Below, piece by piece: positions 46,375 through 56,419 of a stretch of DNA of 64,000 bases. Origin of the DNA: Euborellia annulipes (taxonomy: Eukaryota; Arthropoda; Insecta; Dermaptera; Anisolabididae); assembly GCA_023213315.1 (NCBI GenBank), contig JAKCPI010031750.1:1-64000 (forward strand), in the 5' to 3' direction. A model generated the notes under the pieces. That model searched no databases. It had not been told where the DNA came from and was given only the letters and a program-made list of their open reading frames with translations. Positions within the stretch are counted from its first letter, which is position 1. Each line of letters begins with the position of its first letter. The translations under genes and the position numbers were made by a program.

Positions 46375-46415
46375 GGTAAAATAAAATCATCTGTACCAGA
46401 TGATTTTATTTTACC
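46375..46415. repeat. 41-bp perfect palindrome
   Basis: GGTAAAATAAAATCATCTG, a TAC loop, then its exact complement: 19-bp arms. Lies 22 bp after the previous hairpin. Confidence 0.85.
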
Positions 46416-47161
46416 TTTTCTGTCCTTTAAATTATTTCACTACTATACCATATACTTAAGGCTCACTAACTCCCGGTGATGAGACTTAATTGTGGCATTC
46501 ATTGTACTTCAACTATCTGCATATTCTTAAAGGGGTAACTCCTATGTGGAAAACTAAAAGATTCAAAAAAAGAATCCAATTTTTGTATTAAAATTTAATT
46601 TTCTTCTTATAACTCTAACAGTAGAGCTATGGAGACAAAACTAATGGCATTTTTGGAATCAGGCTTACAGATATACTCAGGAATACCCCGACACCGAAAT
46701 CACTATTAGCCTGAATATTCATTTCATGTTTCACTTGCTAACAATGAATTTGATATAAAAAAAAAAATTTAATCTTCTAGCAGAGTTTCAGCCTAAAGTC
46801 AGGCTGCGCTGCTAATTAAATCCATATAATGGATATTTTTATTTACCAAATGTAATTAACAATAAAATACGGTACCTTATTTTCATTTCATTGAATAAAA
46901 AAAAAAAAAAAAGCCATTAAAGAAGTATATTTTGGAATGAAATCCCCTTCTCTTTCTCTACTCGTTTTGGAGTGAAATTTTTTATATTTATTAAAAAATA
47001 AATCATCCTAGCTTTTTTTTTTATATGAGACAACAACAACAATAATAAACAGAAAATGCACTTTAGGAGGTTAGTATTTTAGTTCTATTAGAATATAAAT
47101 AATATAAATGCTTCAATAAATATTTTAGCAAAGTTTTTGTTAAGATAAATGACAAGAGAAT
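46416..47161. other. Gene-free stretch, nothing recognised
   Basis: AT-rich, with CAACAACAATAATAA near 47031. No element assigned. Confidence 0.45.
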
Positions 47162-47295
47162 AAAAAATCTGGTGTGACTGTTCGCACAGCACACAACTTT
47201 CTCTTACCTTCGGTAATTGAATTCTGTACTTGTCACACCAGATTTTTTTGTGTCGCCGATATATTAGAATTCTAGATGTAAAATATATAAATATG
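47162..47295 (-). mobile_element. Family F terminal hairpin fragment
   Basis: AAAAAATCTGGTGTGACTG...CTTGTCACACCAGATTTTTT plus TGTCGCCGATATATTAG. Inner stem CTTACCTTCGGTAATTG. Confidence 0.75.
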
Positions 47296-47311
47296 GAAAA
47301 ATATTTATATA

Positions 47312-47596
47312 ACACTTTGTTTCTTCTTAAAAAGACCTTTTCTAATCTATCTTATTGACACTGTAATTTATTAAATATTTAATATGAAATATCACACATT
47401 TCTAAGTAAATTTAACACCAATCCATATCATTTTAATAAATAATTAAAATGTAAATAAAATGAAGATAAAAATGTCTGAAATTTTTATTTTATTAACGCC
47501 AAATTTCTAAAATTTTAAAATAATCTTTCCATTTCAGTTTTTATAAAAAAACAAAATTTGTAATTAATATTCAACAAAACATATCGAGATTATGAC
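47312..47596. mobile_element. Family A MITE, truncated
   Basis: AACACTTTGTTTCTTCTTAA through AACATATCGAGATTATG. The outermost TIR is missing on the left and the right half is replaced by another repeat at about 47597. Confidence 0.68.
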
Positions 47597-47860
47597 GCTA
47601 TAGGAAGGATTACAATAATAACGAATTTTTTAAAAATTATTTAATCCCTCCACTCTCGATTTCGGCACGATGTACCATCAACAGGTCGGAGTTAGTTTGA
47701 TGTATTGAATGCAGCTTAAAAAGTATATTTATATATAATTTTTATATTTATTTATAATTTTATATTATAACTGAAGATGGTTTATAATAAATAGACCGAA
47801 ACGTCTCCAGCTGATTGGTAAAGCATTCAGAGAATTTATTTCTTGGCTGCCTCTGCTTCC
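47597..47860. mobile_element. Penelope-like tail repeats
   Basis: Two motifs: on the minus strand CCTGTTGATGGTACATCG then TGCCGAAATCG (47657-47687), and on the plus strand CTGAAGATGGTTTATAATAA then ATAGACCGAAACGTC (47771-47803), followed by GGTAAAGCATTCAGAGAATT. Both recur at 48400-49045. Confidence 0.55.
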
Positions 47861-47906
47861 ATACCCCCATTACTTAACCTACACAGCCACAACTTACTAC
47901 TTCTCA

Positions 47907-48090
47907 TAAAGTACTAGAACCTTACTGATGTACTTTTTCAGTTTTAATTTCGATTTTTTCAAAATTTACTCTAAAGATTTTGATTAAAATTCATAAATCA
48001 ATTGCTCTTTAAAATGTATATTCTCATTTTGTCTTTGAAATTGTTTGTTCTATATTCTTGTACTTTAAAGAAAATATGGTAACAAAAATA
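47907..48090 (+). mobile_element. Family F body fragment
   Basis: AAAGTACTAGAACCTTACTG to TATGGTAACAAAAATA. The last ~54 bp also form the outermost part of the palindrome at 48037-48892. Confidence 0.65.
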
Positions 48091-48892
48091 CACTGTGCGT
48101 CAAAAAATATTTTGTTACTTCTTAAGAAACCCTGTTCTAATCTACCCTAATGATACTCTAATTTAAGAAACATTTAATATGAAATATCTCTATCTACATT
48201 TCTAAGTAAATTTAACACAAATGCACAAATCAATTTAATACAATTTAAATAAAATATGTCGAATTTCAATTTGAGGGACAAATCAACATAATCTCGATAT
48301 TCTTGATGAAATTCTTCATTTTTTCGTTATTTTGTTTGAAGTTATGGGAAGGATTAAAATAATAATGGAAATTTTTTAAAAATTATTTAATCTCTCGACT
48401 ATCGATTTCGGCGAGATGTACCATCATCAGGTCGGCGTTAGTTTGATGTGTTGAATACAGCTTAAAAACTATATTCAACACATCAATCTAACGCGGACCT
48501 GATGATGGTACATCGTGCCGAAATCGATAGTCGAGAGGTTAAATAATTTTAAAAAAATTTCCATTATTATTTTAATCCTTCCCATAACTTCAAACAAAAT
48601 AACGAAAAAATGAAGAATTTCATCAAGAATATCGAGATTATGTTGATTTGTCCCTCAAATTGAAATTCGACATATTTTATTTAAATTGTATTAAATTGAT
48701 TTGTATTTGTGTTAAATTTACTTAGAAATGTAGATAGAGATATTTCATATTAAATGTTTCTTAAATTAGAGTATCATTAAGGTAGATTAGAACAGGGTTT
48801 CTTAAGAAGTAACAAAATATTTTTTTGACGCACAGTGTATTTTTGTTACCACATTTTCTTTAAAGTACAAGATAATAGAACAAAAAATTTCA
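48037..48892. repeat. 856-bp inverted duplication (palindrome)
   Basis: Arms of about 420 bp are inverted around about 48464. They include a family A end (CACTGTGCGTCAAAAAATAT / complement at 48837), the block GATGTACCATCATCAGGTC and its complement, and ~50 bp of family F flank on both sides (TTGTACTTTAAAGAAAAT / complement at 48850). Because the flanks are also mirrored, this is an inverted duplication and not merely the TIRs of one element. A few differences separate the arms. Confidence 0.88.
48091..48837. mobile_element. Palindromic family A element
   Basis: TA-CACTGTGCGTCAA...TTGACGCACAGTG-TA, 747 bp. The centre replaces the normal family A middle with a mirrored Penelope-like fragment. 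Confidence 0.8.
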
Positions 48893-49045
48893 AGCCGGAG
48901 ACGTTTCGGTCTATTTATTATAAACCATATTCAGTCCATTAATTGGTGTATATATGCTAATGATAATGGGCTGAAGATGGTTTATAATAAATAGACCGAA
49001 ACGTCTCCGGCTGATTGGTAAAGCATTCAGAGAATTTATTTCTTG
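48893..49045. repeat. Inverted pair of Penelope-like tails
   Basis: GCCGGAGACGTTTCGGTC...(48893-48934) is mirrored by CTGAAGATGG...GACCGAAACGTCTCCGGC (48971-49010), with ~35 bp between. The plus-strand copy is followed by GGTAAAGCATTCAGAGAATT as at 47800. Confidence 0.75.
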
Positions 49046-49530
49046 TTTATTTCTAATGTTTTCAACTAGAGCCAACGGTTAAAATTTAATTCTTTTACAT
49101 AAAAGGCACATGCCCTTAAAATATGTATTTCATTTGAAATATTTCAACCCAATCCATTACCTGTACTAAATGATAATTAGAAAAAAAAAAAAAATCCTCA
49201 TCGTGTTTTTTTTTTTTTTATTTCTTAAAAAAATAGTATATAAAATAGGCAGCCGAGTAATTGTAGAGTGGAAATGAAAGGCGGCAAGTATTTTCTATTT
49301 GTGAATTCTCAATTCAGCCATCCACTTTAATCCAGCTGCCCTTTGAAAAGGGCGTTAAGCCAAAGCAAAAGCACACGAGTGAATAGTAACAGTAGAAACG
49401 GCATGGCATTATTATCATACGTAAATGCTAAAATGATAAAAGCTATTTTAAATATTCCACATTTTACATTTTCGAAAAACCTCTACATACTTATTATTAT
49501 ATCATCATAAAAAATAAAAAAAAAAAATTA
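49046..49530. other. Gene-free stretch, nothing recognised
   Basis: AT-rich with poly-A/T. No element assigned. Confidence 0.45.
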
Positions 49531-49535
49531 GGTGT

Positions 49536-49556
49536 TGGCTGTGTCTTCTACACAGC
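49536..49556. repeat. Short hairpin beside the array-bearing element
   Basis: GGCTGTGT, TCTTC loop, ACACAGCC: an 8-bp stem just outside the left inverted repeat at 49563. Confidence 0.6.
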
Positions 49557-49562
49557 CGGTGG

Positions 49563-51493
49563 CTTTTTAACGTGACAACGTCTTTTGCTTGACTTCAAAA
49601 AAATTTTTTTCTCTTACCTATATTGAAATATAAAGAGAGAAAGTATTGTTTTTGTTTTTTTTTTTTACTAGTAGTTTGTTTTCATAAATAAACATGTTCA
49701 AACATTTTCATTGAAACAATATATGACAGGTGTGGCCAAACTTTTATCCATTAAGGGCGACATATGCTTAAAAAATGAGGTTTTTCGAGAAAAAAACCAA
49801 TTTTGGAGTTAATTACTCGGGATTTTTTTATTTATTCTATTAGAGGTTATCTTTCTGCACCAAATGACATCTCATTTAGTCTGATCTGATTAGCCGTTCG
49901 GAATCTACAGGGGTTTAAAATTTCGAAAAACGAAATCCCGCCGAGTGCTCTCATGCGGTAAAATGACGTCATATCAAAAAAAAAGAAAAAAAAGCCCTGG
50001 GGGTATTGAACCACTCTTTCTAAAACTATATTTAGATTTAATGTAGCTTTTATGGTCAAGTCGCTATGCGTTGCACAAGTAGGGCTATTTTTCGATATTT
50101 TTTTGTCTAAAAAATGAGGTTTTTCGAGAAAAAAACCAATTTTTGAGTTAATTACTCGGGATTTTTTTATTTATTCTATTAGAGGCTTTCTTTCTGCACC
50201 AAATGACATCCCATTTAGTCTGATCTGATTAGCCGTTCGGAATCTACAGGGGTTTAAAATTTCGAAAAACGAAATCCCGCCGAGTGCTCTCATGCGGTAA
50301 AATGACGTCATATCAAAAAAAAGAAAAAAAGCCCTGGGGGTATTGAACCACTCTTTCTAAAACTATATTTAGATTTAATGTAGCTTTTATGGTCAAGTCG
50401 CTATGCGTTGCACAAGTAGGGCTATTTTTCGATATTTTTTTGTCTAAAAAATGAGGTTTTTCGAGAAAAAAACCAATTTTTGAGTTAATTACTCGGGATT
50501 TTTTTATTTATTCTATTAGAGGTTTTCTTTCTGCACCAAATGACATCCCATTTAGTCTGATCTGATTAGCCGTTCGGAATCTACAGGGGTTTAAAATTTC
50601 GAAAAACGAAATCCCGCCGAGTGCTCTCATGCGGTAAAATGACGTCATATCAAAAAAAAGAAAAAAAAGCCCTGGGGGTATTGAACCACTCTTTCTAAAA
50701 CTATATTTAGATTTAATGTAGCTTTTATGGTCAAGTCGCTATGCGTTGCACAAGTAGGGCTATTTTTCGATATTTTTTTGTCTAAAAAATGAGGTTTTTC
50801 GAGAAAAAAAACCAATTTTTGAGTTAATTACTCGGGATTTTTTTATTTATTCTATTAGAGGTTTTCTTTCTGCACCAAATGACATCCCATTTAGTCTGAT
50901 CTGATTAGCCGTTCGGAATCTACAGGGGTTTAAAATTTCGAAAAACGAAATCCCGCCGAGTGCTCTCATGCGGTAAAATGACGTCATATCAAAAAAATGA
51001 AAAAATAACCTCTGGGTATTGGACCACTCTTTCTAAAACTATATTTAGATTTAATGTAGCTTTTATGGTCAAGTCGCTATGCGTTGCACAAGTAGGGCTA
51101 TTTTTCGATATTTTTTTGTCTAAAAAATGAGGTTTTTCGAGAAAAAAACCAATTTTTGAGTTAATTACTCGGGATTTTTTTATTTATTCTATTAGAGGTT
51201 TTCTTTCTGCACCAAATGACATCCCATTTAGTCTGATCTGATTAGCCGTTCGGAATCTACAGGAGTTTAAACTTTCAAATTAGAATTTACCGCAGCGCGG
51301 TAAAATAAAATGATAGGAAAAAAATAAATGGTGAATTCTTTAGCTGAAAACTCATTCTTTCTAACCGTATATTTCCCATAATTATACCTCTTAAGACAGA
51401 GGAGTTATTCAAGCCAATAAACTTTTTCGTGCATGCCCCTCTAACATGCCACTATAGACACATGATTTGTAAGACGTTGTCACGTCAAAAAAG
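49563..51493. mobile_element. TIR element enclosing a 338-bp tandem array
   Basis: CTTTTTAACGTGACAACGTC at 49563 and its complement GACGTTGTCACGTCAAAAAA at 51473 form ~22-bp inverted repeats. Between them lie a short family F hairpin fragment (about 49612-49660) and the tandem array. No transposase. TIR elements and Helitrons with internal satellites are known in other animals; this family I do not recognise. Confidence 0.7.
49769..51380 (+). repeat. Satellite-like array, ~338-bp period
   Basis: The landmark ATGAGGTTTTTCGAG occurs at 49775, 50114, 50451, 50789 and 51127 (spacing 339, 337, 338, 338). The first four units are nearly identical. The fifth diverges after CGGAATCTACAGGAG. Each complete unit has an ATGACGTCATAT palindrome and CCGTTCGGAATCTACAGG. 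Very low divergence implies recent expansion or conversion. Confidence 0.93.
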
Positions 51494-51659
51494 GTGATGA
51501 TGATAATGTTTCATTCCATAAATTGATAAATGGTTGATTTTTTGTTAGAAAAAAAAAAAAAAAAAAAAAACTTCACATGATTGTTAATATAATTTATTTT
51601 TGTTCGTTTCCTCTCTTTTAATCATTTTTGATCAAAAAATAAAAAAATGGCACGGCGTT

Positions 51660-51722
51660 CTTTTTACTTAGGTGGAATGTAATGTTCTGTGCTTGTCACA
51701 CCAGATTTTTTGCGTCGATATA
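51660..51722 (-). mobile_element. Family F terminal fragment
   Basis: TTCTGTGCTTGTCACACCAG followed by ATTTTTTGCGTCGATATA, cut at the TA where the next family A element begins. Confidence 0.6.
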
Positions 51723-51951
51723 CACTGCGCGTCAATGAAAACGTAACAGTTTTATTCTTAAATAAAAAATGATACTCTAATTTTAAGAAACATTTAATAT
51801 GAAATATCTTAAACATTTCTAAGTAAATTTAACACAAATACAAAAATCATTTTAATAAATAATTACAATTTAAATAAAACAAAGACAAAAATGTCGAAAT
51901 TTTCTTATTAAGTGCATATTTTTTAAAATTTTAAAATAATTTTATTGAAAA

Positions 51952-52544
51952 TTTATTTATATAATTCGCTTATGTCCGTCTGTCTGTCACGCTCTATTTA
52001 AGCAACTTCCAGTTGGAATTTCGAAATTTTTTTGCTTACAGAGGATCTTCTAGTGATTACAGGAAAATTATTTTCATCCTGAAATTCTTATAACTTCTTG
52101 AGTTACGATTTCTCCCATAGGATATGTATTTTTTGTATTTGTGAAATCTACGCAACTTCAAATCCTCAAGCAGGCACAGGATTGTAATACGAGGTAATAA
52201 TTTTCTGCACTCAGGCTTGGTGTAGTTGGTAGCGCCTCTGTCTTGTATACCAAGGGTCGAAGGTTCTGATCCCAGGCAGTCCGATGATTTTATTTGGATA
52301 CCAAATGGCTTAAATAAATATGCCTGGATCCCAAATAGATATATTCATTAACAAACGTAATATGGCCTATGTTGCCGAAAAGACTGTGTGCATGTGAGTG
52401 TGAGTGTAAATGGGAAAAAGTGTGTGCTTTTTTTTATTAAAAAAAAAAAAAGAAAAAAATAATTTTCTTCTCATAATTATGAAAGGGCGATGGACCGCCG
52501 TAGCCAGCTAGCCGGGGGTCCAGGGAGCCAAGCACTCAGGCTAG
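51952..52544 (+). mobile_element. Non-autonomous Helitron holding a SINE
   Basis: Starts TTTATTTATATAATTCGC (TC changed to TT) after A 51951 and ends AGGCTAG before T 52545. The body has the CTGTCTGTCACGCTCTATTT region. Same insertion point as 45112-45434. Confidence 0.87.
52207..52459 (+). mobile_element. tRNA-derived SINE1 with target duplication
   Basis: AATAATTTTCT flanks it (52196-52206, 52458-52468, the last overlapping the A tail). A box TGGTGTAGTTG and B-box region GGTTCTGATCCC are slightly decayed. Confidence 0.88.
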
Positions 52545-52778
52545 TTCTTATAAAAACAAAATTTTAAATTGATATTCAACTAACTACTATCGAGATTATG
52601 TTGATTTGTCCCTCAAATTGAAAATCGACATATTTTTTTTTATTTTATTTAAATTGTATTAAATTGATTAAAATGATTTGTATTTGTGTTAAATTTACTT
52701 AGAAATGTTTAAATGTTTCTTAAATTAGAGTATCATTAAGGTAGACTAGCCGCGGACCCTCGCCTTTCTTAATGAGAA

Positions 52779-53040
52779 ACTGCGTGGCGTCTAGACAGGG
52801 GGCTACGCCCCCTGGACCCCCCTCCAACTGGCCTTTCTTAATTATTAAAAACTGCGTGGCTCCTAGACAGGGGGCTACGCCCCTCTGGACCCCCACCAGC
52901 TGGCTCGGGCCCGCCTGCGGCGGACCCTCGCCTTTCTTAATTATTAAAAACTGCGTGGCTTCTAGACAGGGGGGCTACGCCCCCTGACCCCCACCTGCTG
53001 GCTCGGGCCCGCCTGCGGCGGACCCTCGCCTTTCTTATTA
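52779..53040 (-). repeat. Tandem units in Helitron 3' region
   Basis: ACTGCGTGGC...GGGGGCTACGCCCCCTGG...CGCCTTTCTTAATTATTA starts at 52779, 52851 and 52950. The first unit is shorter (72 bp) than the second (99 bp). Each contains the GC hairpin GGGGGCTACGCCCCC. A forward open frame here simply reads the repeat. Confidence 0.85.
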
Positions 53041-53077
53041 TGAAATTAAAATTATTATTACTAACAACTAAGTATTC

Positions 53078-53317
53078 TATGTAGCGTGCCTACCTCCTAT
53101 ACCAAACGTCGCGGGTTCGGACCCAGGCAGTCCGAAGATTTTATTTAAGCCATTTGGATACCAGATGGCTTAAATAGAAATGCCTGACCCCACAATAGAT
53201 ATATTCTCTACAACGGTTATCGTCAAAGTCTTAAATGGCCTAAGTTGCCGAAAAGACTGTGTGAATGTGAGTGTGAATGAGAAAAAAGTGTGAATGTTTA
53301 AAAAAAAAAAAAAAACC
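53078..53317 (+). mobile_element. tRNA-derived SINE1, 5'-truncated, with duplication
   Basis: AAGTATTC flanks it (53070-53077, 53318-53325). Begins within the A box (TATGTAGCGTGCC). B box GGTTCGGACCC intact, A14 tail. Confidence 0.88.
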
Positions 53318-53691
53318 AAGTATTCCAGTCCAGTGCCTGCTTGAGGATTTGTTTACATTCATGGAATACACAAATTAAAAGAATACAAAAATATTCCTCT
53401 GTACATTTCCTATGGAAGAAATCGTAACTTTAGGAATTAATAACTCAAAAAGTTATAGGAATTTCGGGACCCGAGTATTTTTCCAGGACTCTCCATAACG
53501 TCCTCTATAAGGCTGCAAAATTTCGCTTCAAAATTCCAACGGGAAGTTGGTCAAACAGAGCGTGACAGACGGACGGACAGACGGACAGACGGACAGACGG
53601 ACAGACGGACACACCGCTATTATATATATAGATTAGAACAGGGCTTCTTAAGAAGTAACAAAATGTTACGTTTTCATTGACGCGCAGTGTA

Positions 53692-53999
53692 GCTCAAAAA
53701 CCCACCTCATTAATTAAATTACAACCTCCAATTATCAATAGCCAATTACAAAATTGAAATAATCATTTCATTATCATTTGAGTTAAAAGATTGTGATTCC
53801 TATAATAATAATAATAAAAAAAAGGAAATAGTAATTGGCAATTAGCGAGTACTAGATAGGAGAGTATCAGTAATTCGTTATCAATTACCAATTGTGTTGT
53901 TGAACCAATTATTTTACCTAGACTATAATTAATATACACAGGTGAACTAATTGTCTATCCATCACTTGTTATTATTATGAGAATTTAATACTTAAATAA
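53692..53999. other. Gene-free stretch, nothing recognised
   Basis: AT-rich with ATAATAATAATAATAAA near 53803. No element assigned. Confidence 0.45.
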
Positions 54000-54070
54000 A
54001 AAAAAATATGGTGTGACTTAAAGCACAGCAGATTTTTTTGTGTCGAGATATGTTTAGTTTCACCTTAGTT
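54000..54070 (-). mobile_element. Family F hairpin fragment
   Basis: AAAAAATATGGTGTGACTT...GCAGATTTTTTTGTGTCGAG: a decayed terminal hairpin with part of the loop deleted. Confidence 0.55.
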
Positions 54071-54097
54071 AACTTGACCACTTGCATTTTATAAATA

Positions 54098-54344
54098 GAC
54101 CCTGTTATGCATTAGTGTGTCAAGCGCCAAAAAATTAAAAATTGAGTTTTAAGCACGGAATATTGTTTCAAATGCTTTAATTAATAGTATTTTTTATGAA
54201 ATATGTCCTAAAAAAATTTATATTCAATGTTACTTGCACAATTGACAAAAAAAAAAAAATTATATATAAACCAATGAAAACAAAAATGTTAATTTTCTCA
54301 AAACTCGGTAGGTGGCGCTTGACACACTATTGCGTAACAGGGTC
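54098..54344. mobile_element. GGACCCTG-type MITE, complete
   Basis: Inverted ends GACCCTGTTATGCATTAGTG and complement CACTATTGCGTAACAGGGTC, each extending ~30 bp through GTCAAGCGCC. 247 bp and non-coding. It provides the empty site for the insertion at 30447-30663. Confidence 0.85.
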
Positions 54345-54644
54345 CAAATAAAAAGTCATTTGTTTCAAAATTTCCGTAGGCTCTGTGTATTTTAAATGTT
54401 AGCTGCTTGAAATAAACTACGGGGTATGGTCCTTTTTCAAAATTTTATACTCAAATTTAGATATTTTATACATGATAGATAATAAATAAAAAATTTCATA
54501 AGAGTTGGAAAAAATTTTTTAAATGTGTAAAAAGTTTCCCCTTTTGAATCAAAATTAACATGTAAATCCCCATATGGGGATTTAACATTGGCTCTATGGA
54601 AGGAAGAGCCGGAAAATGAATTTGAAAAAACTGAAAAACATCAG
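54345..54644. other. Gene-free stretch, nothing recognised
   Basis: Contains a palindromic CCCCATATGGGG at about 54570. No other signal. Confidence 0.4.
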
Positions 54645-54892
54645 TAAAGTGTACTTCAAACAATTTTGAGTGCAAAATGAGAATAAACATTTTAAAAAGC
54701 ATTTAAAAAATAATTGATTTATGAATTTTAATCAAAATCGTTGGAACCGATTTTGTGAAATTCGAAAAAAACTGAAAAAGACTTTGGTAAAGTACTAGTA
54801 GATCTATTTTTTGTCCGATTTTGTTCATCCTTGTATCTCTTTTCGTTCTTAAGATATTTCGTTCAAAGACAGTCCCAACAGACAGACATTGG
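54645..54892 (-). mobile_element. Family F body fragment
   Basis: AGTGTACTTCAAACAATTTT through GACAGACATTGGTC is F in reverse and is joined head-to-head to the next F copy. Confidence 0.68.
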
Positions 54893-54897
54893 TCTTT

Positions 54898-55482
54898 TTC
54901 TTTCTTCTCTATATGTTAATATATAGAGAGAAAGTATGGGTCATGTCAAGAATTCATGTCGAGATTTTGATGGATTCGTTTGAGATCCCTGAATCCAAAA
55001 AGTGGTTTGCGACATGGTCTGTCTGTCTGTTGTCTGTGAACAAAATATCTCAAGAACGAAAAGAGTAGGAGGTTGAAATTTAATATTTAAGTTAGGCACT
55101 CCAAGGCACTGACACAAAGCTTTGAATAAAATCGACCAAAGAGTACTAGTACTTTACTTTTCAGTTTTTTCGATTTTCTCAAAATTTGTTCAAAATTTTG
55201 TTTAAAATTCAAAATAAATTATTTTAGATGTTAAATTATATTCTCATTTCGCTATTGAAATCTTCGCAAGCACACTTTACTCTTGTACTTCATAGAAAGG
55301 ATAGGAGAAATGTTTGCCATGGTAACAGACTATAAATATTTTTCCTGTTTATAAATTTTACATCTTGAAATTGGAATGTACCGTACTGTCGGAAACTAAA
55401 AAAAAAAAAACTGGTGTGACAAGCACAACTTTCGATTTCCGAAGGTAAGAGAAAGTTGCGACTAGTCACACCAGATTTTTTA
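54898..55482 (+). mobile_element. Family F element, nearly complete
   Basis: Left hairpin TTCTTTCTTCTC...GAGAGAAAGTATGG, full body, right hairpin AAACTGGTGTGAC...GTCACACCAGATTTTTT. The internal TTTCGATTTCCGAAGGTAAG stem is clear. Confidence 0.8.
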
Positions 55483-56324
55483 GAATCAGGGGAACTCAAT
55501 AGAAAGTATTTTTGTCTTGGGACTTTAATATATCATTGGAAAAATATAATCAATCACACGATAACGATCTTTAAAATAAATCTATTGAATTTTCTGTTCC
55601 AATTGATTTAATTTTCAATTCGCTTTTCTCAAAGTTATGAGAAAATAATTATTACCCATTCATTAATACACAAATAAAATCTTATTTCGCAGCTTCCCTT
55701 TTCAATTTCCTAATCGAATTATAAAGATAAAGATATAATATGTAACGTAATAATCATAATTCTTCCTTTCTATCCAATTTCAATTTATTATTAATTTATT
55801 CTACATTCAATGAATGGCGAGGAGTTCAAAAGGTAAAAAAAAAGAAAATTTCTCAAAGATGCACTCATCAATCTAAGTTCTTTTCTTAAAATTCGGGGGT
55901 TTATTATTAAATTCGCCTTGGATAAAATATGATCTTAATAAATCATGTATGGATCTAGAGAGATGAATTCTAATAAATCTTAAGAGAAAATAGCAGAAAG
56001 AGAAAGGGAGAAATAGTTCTTTTTTTCCCGCGAGAGGTGAATCTTTTTGTTAAAGATTTAACAATAAATATAAAGCTTTTTTAAATTACTTTATTAAAGA
56101 GTACAAATAGGTGACCCCGAGGGGAAGGGGAGGGGTTAAGCCATGACTTAAGCTCTATAATACAAATTTTATTTAATTTAGGGTAAAGAGAATATAATAA
56201 TTTACTCTAGCTAAAAAAAAAAAATGATTTATAAATGCCCTAAAATAATCTTAAAATTTTCAAATGTTTGAAAAAATTTTCTTGAACCCCCCCCCCCTAT
56301 CAAAAATTTCTGGATACGCCTATA
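55483..56324. other. Gene-free stretch, nothing recognised
   Basis: AT-rich. C-run at 56286-56297. No gene or element assigned. Confidence 0.45.
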
Positions 56325-56410
56325 CCCCGAGGAATGTCCTCTGATATCCACAATAAAATACGAAACTCTAAATGGCCTCAGTAGCCGAAAGGGCTGCGTT
56401 TACTCACGAG
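56325..56410 (+). mobile_element. Possible SINE1-related 3' body
   Basis: AAATGGCCTCAGTAGCCGAA followed by AGGGCTGCG resembles the SINE1 segment AAATGGCCTAAGTTGCCGAA. No tRNA-like head is seen. Confidence 0.4.
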
Positions 56411-56419
56411 GGTTCCTGG

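Larger units (their letters stand above)
52746..53632 (-). mobile_element. Non-autonomous Helitron with tandem 3' region and a SINE
   Basis: On the minus strand TCTATATATATAATAGCGG opens at 53632 and CTAG closes at 52746, between A 52745 and T 53633. Uninterrupted family A (15648, 48781) reads GGTAGATTAGAAC, so the insertion splits an AT without duplication. An octamer-like GACGGACA tract lies at 53565-53612. Confidence 0.93.
51723..53689. mobile_element. Family A MITE with two Helitrons and two SINEs inside
   Basis: Perfect 25-bp inverted ends start CACTGCGCGTCAATGAAAAC, and both ends are flanked by TA (51721-51722, 53690-53691). Inner order: A left arm, Helitron (51952-52544) with SINE1, A middle, Helitron (52746-53632) with SINE1, A right end. 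Without inserts the element would be ~490 bp. Confidence 0.92.

Noticed and set aside
49769..51380. Centromere
   Set aside because: Only about five units inside a TIR element; nothing else suggests centromeric sequence.
52772..52987. Proline-rich coding repeat
   Set aside because: The frame only translates the tandem Helitron 3' units.
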